In this document: positions 61,084 through 64,000 of the stretch, in pieces
How the letters are laid out: every line of letters begins with the position of its first letter
Numbering within the stretch: the stretch's first letter is position 1
DNA from: Paenibacillus spongiae
GTDB lineage: Bacteria; Bacillota; Bacilli; Paenibacillales; Paenibacillaceae
Direction: 5' to 3'
Length of the DNA stretch: 64,000 bases
Assembly: GCF_024734895.1 (NCBI RefSeq)
Contig: NZ_CP091430.1
Location: 2,684,501-2,748,500 of the forward strand
Program-made: the position numbers and the translations under genes
The notes under the pieces: model-generated
The model's database searches: none
What the model was told of the DNA's origin: nothing
What the model saw: only the letters and a program-made list of their open reading frames with translations

Positions 61084-62583
61084 TTAGCGTGAATGCCGGC
61101 TGCGCGGCGAACGGAACAACGTTTTCAATGGAGCGCGAACGAACACATCGAGCAATTGCCGCAAGTGAAGGGGAGCGAGCGGCGAAAAATAAGGCTGGCC
61201 TAATGAACGCAAGCTCGTCAAATGCAGCAGAATCAAAAGGTATCCGATCATCAGACCGAATCCTCCCAGCGATGCGGCAAGAATCATTAACGGAAAACGC
61301 AGGATCCGCAGCGCAATGGCGATATTGTACTGCGGGATGCCAAAGGAAGCGATCCCGGTCAGCGCCACCACGACAACCATGGCAGGGGAGGCGATCCCTG
61401 CATTGATCGCCGCTTCGCCGATAACCAGCGCCCCCACGATGCTCACCGCGGAGCCGATCGGCCGCGGCAGGCGAATCCCGGCTTCGCGGAGCAATTCAAA
61501 GAAAAATTCCATAATCAACGCTTCCACGAAGCCGGGGAACGGAATCCCTTCGCGAGTGTTCAGTATCGCTAGCAGAAGAACCGTCGGAATCAGCTCGGGA
61601 TGAAAAGTGGTCAAGGCAATATAGATGCTCGGCAGCGTAAGCGAGATCAGGAAAGCGGCGATCCTTAACAGACGAATCATGGAAGAATAAATCGTTCTCT
61701 CGTAATAATCTTCACTGGATTGCAGGAATTCTGGAAATAAACCGGGACAAATCATTATGGACGGACTGCCGGATACCATAACGATAATCTTGCCATCCAA
61801 CAAAGCGGCGACTGCCGTATCCGGACGTTCCGTGAAACGAAACTGCGGAAACGGAGAATACGTCCAATCCTCCAGAAGCTCCTCGATATAAGAAGATTCC
61901 AATATCTCCATATCCTTGGCCTTGACGATCCGTTGTTTAAATTCGGCCAACGTTTCCGGGTTCACGGCGCCTTTCAAATACCCGTACGCGATTTCGTTAT
62001 TCGTTTTGCCTCCCGCTCGGAAGAAATCCATTTTAAAGTCGGCGTTCATTAGCCGCGCACGAATCATGCCGACACTTTTTTTCAGATTTTCGACCGTGCT
62101 TTCATGAGGTCCATTAACGACCGGCTCCGTGATCGGTTCCGTCACTTGTCTCGACTCAACGGATATCGCGTTGAAGCTGAGTGCTTTATTCCATTTATCA
62201 AAAAATATGACAACATGCCCGCTCATGACGTTTTGTTCTGCATCGCGGATTTGTTCGAGAACCTTCGCGGTATGAGCGGAAACGCCCTGACGTCCAAAGA
62301 AGGAGATAATATGGTCGGGCGTAATCTCCAATGTTGACCCAAGTTCATGCGCCACAAGATCCTGCAGAGCCGATTTTAAGAAATTCACCTTCTGGTCCTG
62401 CACAAGCGTTTCGCAATGAACAACCAGTGCGGAATGCACGAGATCGGGTCCATAATGATACGGATGAAACACGACATCCTTGCAATCCGCGAAAATCGTT
62501 TCCATTCGCTGCTTGTTGGCCGACAGGTCGGGAGAGACCAGTTCCTTCTTATGCGATTGCGGGTTATTGCTAATCGGATTCAT
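61084..62583 (-). CDS. gerA: Germinant receptor A subunit (GerA family)
   Basis: A 499-aa protein from ATG 62583, behind GAGAGGAAG; GTG 62607 is upstream but is part of the ribosome binding site region. The soluble N-domain has the conserved [12 protein letters not shown] and LVVHCETLV motifs. The membrane part has [20 protein letters not shown] near 265, [29 protein letters not shown] and [17 protein letters not shown]. The C-terminus is short and basic. It is the only A subunit of this operon. Confidence 0.95.
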   Translation of the reverse strand: MNPISNNPQSHKKELVSPDLSANKQRMETIFADCKDVVFHPYHYGPDLVHSALVVHCETLVQDQKVNFLKSALQDLVAHELGSTLEITPDHIISFFGRQGVSAHTAKVLEQIRDAEQNVMSGHVVIFFDKWNKALSFNAISVESRQVTEPITEPVVNGPHESTVENLKKSVGMIRARLMNADFKMDFFRAGGKTNNEIAYGYLKGAVNPETLAEFKQRIVKAKDMEILESSYIEELLEDWTYSPFPQFRFTERPDTAVAALLDGKIIVMVSGSPSIMICPGLFPEFLQSSEDYYERTIYSSMIRLLRIAAFLISLTLPSIYIALTTFHPELIPTVLLLAILNTREGIPFPGFVEALIMEFFFELLREAGIRLPRPIGSAVSIVGALVIGEAAINAGIASPAMVVVVALTGIASFGIPQYNIAIALRILRFPLMILAASLGGFGLMIGYLLILLHLTSLRSLGQPYFSPLAPLHLRQLLDVFVRAPLKTLFRSPRSRHSR

Positions 62584-62614
62584 CGTCTCTTCCTCTCTCT
62601 CTCGCACGCTGCGG

Positions 62615-62848
62615 TTACTCCGCTTTTTTAAGTATCATTTTTCCGATTGGCTCAAACACGATCTGAAGGGGGATGGTAGGACTCGGGATTTTTATTCCCG
62701 CAATCAAGAGACATCCAATAATCGCTGCCAGTCCCATCAAGCCGAAGTATACGATGGTTTCCCTCTTCCGTCTTCGTTTGAAGAGGGATTTCATTTGAAT
62801 AGAAGACAAAGTGATGATTACAAGCATGAACCCTGCAATTCCCCACAT
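62615..62848 (-). CDS. Small two-helix membrane protein, likely germinant receptor D-type subunit
   Basis: A 77-aa protein behind GGAGG, starting at ATG 62848. Two hydrophobic segments (about 2-18 and 33-51) are separated by a very basic loop (KRRRKRE). The C-terminus ends in [17 protein letters not shown] subunits of ger operons are short two-helix proteins of this size placed next to gerB or gerA, as here. No enzymatic role is expected; in other species they modulate receptor activity. Confidence 0.75.
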   Translation of the reverse strand: MWGIAGFMLVIITLSSIQMKSLFKRRRKRETIVYFGLMGLAAIIGCLLIAGIKIPSPTIPLQIVFEPIGKMILKKAE

Positions 62849-62895
62849 AACCGATCGCCTCCATGACCTGTATGAGTGGCCGAACCGATAACGAT

Positions 62896-63999
62896 CTAGA
62901 CCTTTCCTTTGACGCGCATGGAATCGACAACCAATAGAGCCAATGGGATCAGAAAGTAGGTGATCCAGACCGTAATTGAAAGGGTATGGATGCTGAACTC
63001 CTGCATTTGCTCATAACCGGAAAATGACCAATAAACCTGCAGCACGGAAAGCACGCTGAGCGGAATGACGATGTCCCGATAGTCTTTCAAGCCGAACAGC
63101 CGGCTCACGCTATGGCAGAAGGCGTACAGAAATATGCTATTTTTAAGAAAATAGCCCGACAACCATACGAACGATATAATGATATCGATTCGCTCGAAAA
63201 AATCGCCGATGTTGATCATGCGGACAACGTTGTAAACCGGGTATGTCATTTCGGAAGTAAAAGGCCCAATTACGGTAAGCGTGTGTGCGGTAATGACGAC
63301 AAGCAGCAGTACGCTGAAACCGACCGAGTACAGGGAAATCGTCCGGCCTGCAGGCAACCGGCCCAAGAAAGGCAGGATAAATCCTAGCATCACAAAGCTC
63401 CCCTGCAAAATCCAAAAAGACGGCAACACCGTTCCTTGCAGAATCGGCAATATGTCATTTCCCAAGACGGGCTTTATCAGATCAGGCTTCATGTTCGGGA
63501 TCGAGAAACATAAAACGAGAACGATAAACAGCAGATTGATCGGGACGATTAGTTCGGCGCATCGTCCTTGAATTTCGATTCCGGCCAGCACGGCAATGGC
63601 GCATACGCTCATGAAGATGCCGGCAATGGCAAGGCTTGGCGTCTGCGGAAGCGAGTACTGCTTAACGAAGGATGTTAGCGATTTGAGATTCGTGGCAACA
63701 TTCAAAAACATGGAGTAGGATAAAAAGACCGCAAGAAGGAGTCCACCCCAGCTTCCAAGAATCCGGTATCCGATTTCCACGATAGACAATCCGGGATACC
63801 GATTTAACAGAGCGGTCATCAACATAACCATGAAGATCCCTGGCAGAATGGTAAGGGCCATGGATAACCAAGCGTCTTGTTTGGCAAACATGCTCGCGTG
63901 TCTGGGGGCGAACAGAATTTCCGAGGCGGTGACAACGACGATCATCAACAGGCCGAATTGCCATGCGCTGATTTTCTGCAGCGTCTTGTTCAACAATGA
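62896..63999 (-). CDS. gerB: Germinant receptor B subunit (first gene seen of the right ger operon; 5' end at window edge)
   Basis: A GerAB-type permease of about 366 aa. The first possible start in the window is TTG 63996, and the frame is still open at the edge, so an ATG a few codons further out is possible. KISAWQFGLLMIVVVTASEI at the N-terminus and RYPGLSIVEIGYRILGSWGG match the family start, so at most a few residues are missing. Ten helices are visible. It is followed by the D-like gene at a 47-bp gap. Any promoter and ribosome binding site lie outside the window. Confidence 0.9.
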   Translation of the reverse strand, partial: SLLNKTLQKISAWQFGLLMIVVVTASEILFAPRHASMFAKQDAWLSMALTILPGIFMVMLMTALLNRYPGLSIVEIGYRILGSWGGLLLAVFLSYSMFLNVATNLKSLTSFVKQYSLPQTPSLAIAGIFMSVCAIAVLAGIEIQGRCAELIVPINLLFIVLVLCFSIPNMKPDLIKPVLGNDILPILQGTVLPSFWILQGSFVMLGFILPFLGRLPAGRTISLYSVGFSVLLLVVITAHTLTVIGPFTSEMTYPVYNVVRMINIGDFFERIDIIISFVWLSGYFLKNSIFLYAFCHSVSRLFGLKDYRDIVIPLSVLSVLQVYWSFSGYEQMQEFSIHTLSITVWITYFLIPLALLVVDSMRVKGKV

Positions 64000-64000
64000 G

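Overview
The window looks like chromosomal DNA of a spore-forming Bacillota of the Paenibacillaceae type. The signs are fairly GC-rich coding DNA with strong GGAGG ribosome binding sites, two spore-germinant-receptor (ger) operons, an EcsC-family protein, a Lin0512-family protein, a DUF3900-like protein, a HelD helicase and a B12 riboswitch. No species is assigned. Almost everything is ordinary, tightly packed chromosomal coding sequence. The only intact mobile element is one IS3-family insertion sequence at 38.5-39.8 kb.

0-11.3 kb: one long plus-strand operon with mostly overlapping genes. It runs from a beta-rich protein cut by the window edge, through an ABC-2 ATPase/permease pair, a membrane/coiled-coil protein, a MoxR AAA+ ATPase and a DUF58 protein, to two large membrane proteins with von Willebrand A domains. 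This is the MoxR/Bat type of system combined with an ABC exporter; its function is unknown. 11.4-17.5 kb: a DUF1992 protein, a rhodanese, a Cu(I) P-type ATPase, a DsbD_2/TauE-like membrane protein, a PAS histidine kinase, and a convergent FixH/YtkA-like exported protein. The copper genes resemble cytochrome oxidase maturation clusters.

17.7-28.3 kb: a cobalamin riboswitch with a 25-codon leader ORF and a terminator, followed by btuF-btuC-btuD-like uptake genes and cobT, cobU, cbiB, cobS, cobD, cbiP/cobQ and cbiZ. Corrinoids would be imported, stripped or kinased, and rebuilt into complete B12. No corrin-ring genes are present. 28.3-29.8 kb: a glutamyl-queuosine tRNA(Asp) synthetase gene beside a tRNA-Asp(GTC) gene, separated by a terminator and a four-unit array of about 65-bp repeats. 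The same repeat family precedes btuF, and at both loci its last unit runs straight into the Shine-Dalgarno sequence.

30-38 kb: housekeeping genes (HrpB helicase, DUF1294, HelD, EcsC, DUF3900-like, Lin0512). 38.4-39.8 kb: intergenic palindromes and the IS3 element, which has a textbook A6G frameshift site. 40.1-44.4 kb: a Fur-box-controlled uptake operon with a stalk-domain binding protein, a FecCD permease and an ATPase. It ends in an unusual fusion of ankyrin-like repeats to an IsdG-type heme monooxygenase, so it is probably a heme-iron acquisition operon. 44.4-51.8 kb: an AhpD-like protein, an MtaD-like amidohydrolase, an ABC exporter operon behind a 19-bp-arm perfect inverted-repeat operator, a secreted multidomain phosphoesterase with cohesin-like and dockerin-like modules, and a GyrI-like protein.

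51.9-64 kb: a gerB-gerA-gerC operon (minus strand), a plus-strand pair (LysM-GMC oxidoreductase and TIM-barrel isomerase), and a second, larger ger operon with two GerB permeases, one GerA, one GerC and two small two-helix proteins, one of them D-subunit-like. Two genes, the first and the last, run off the window.
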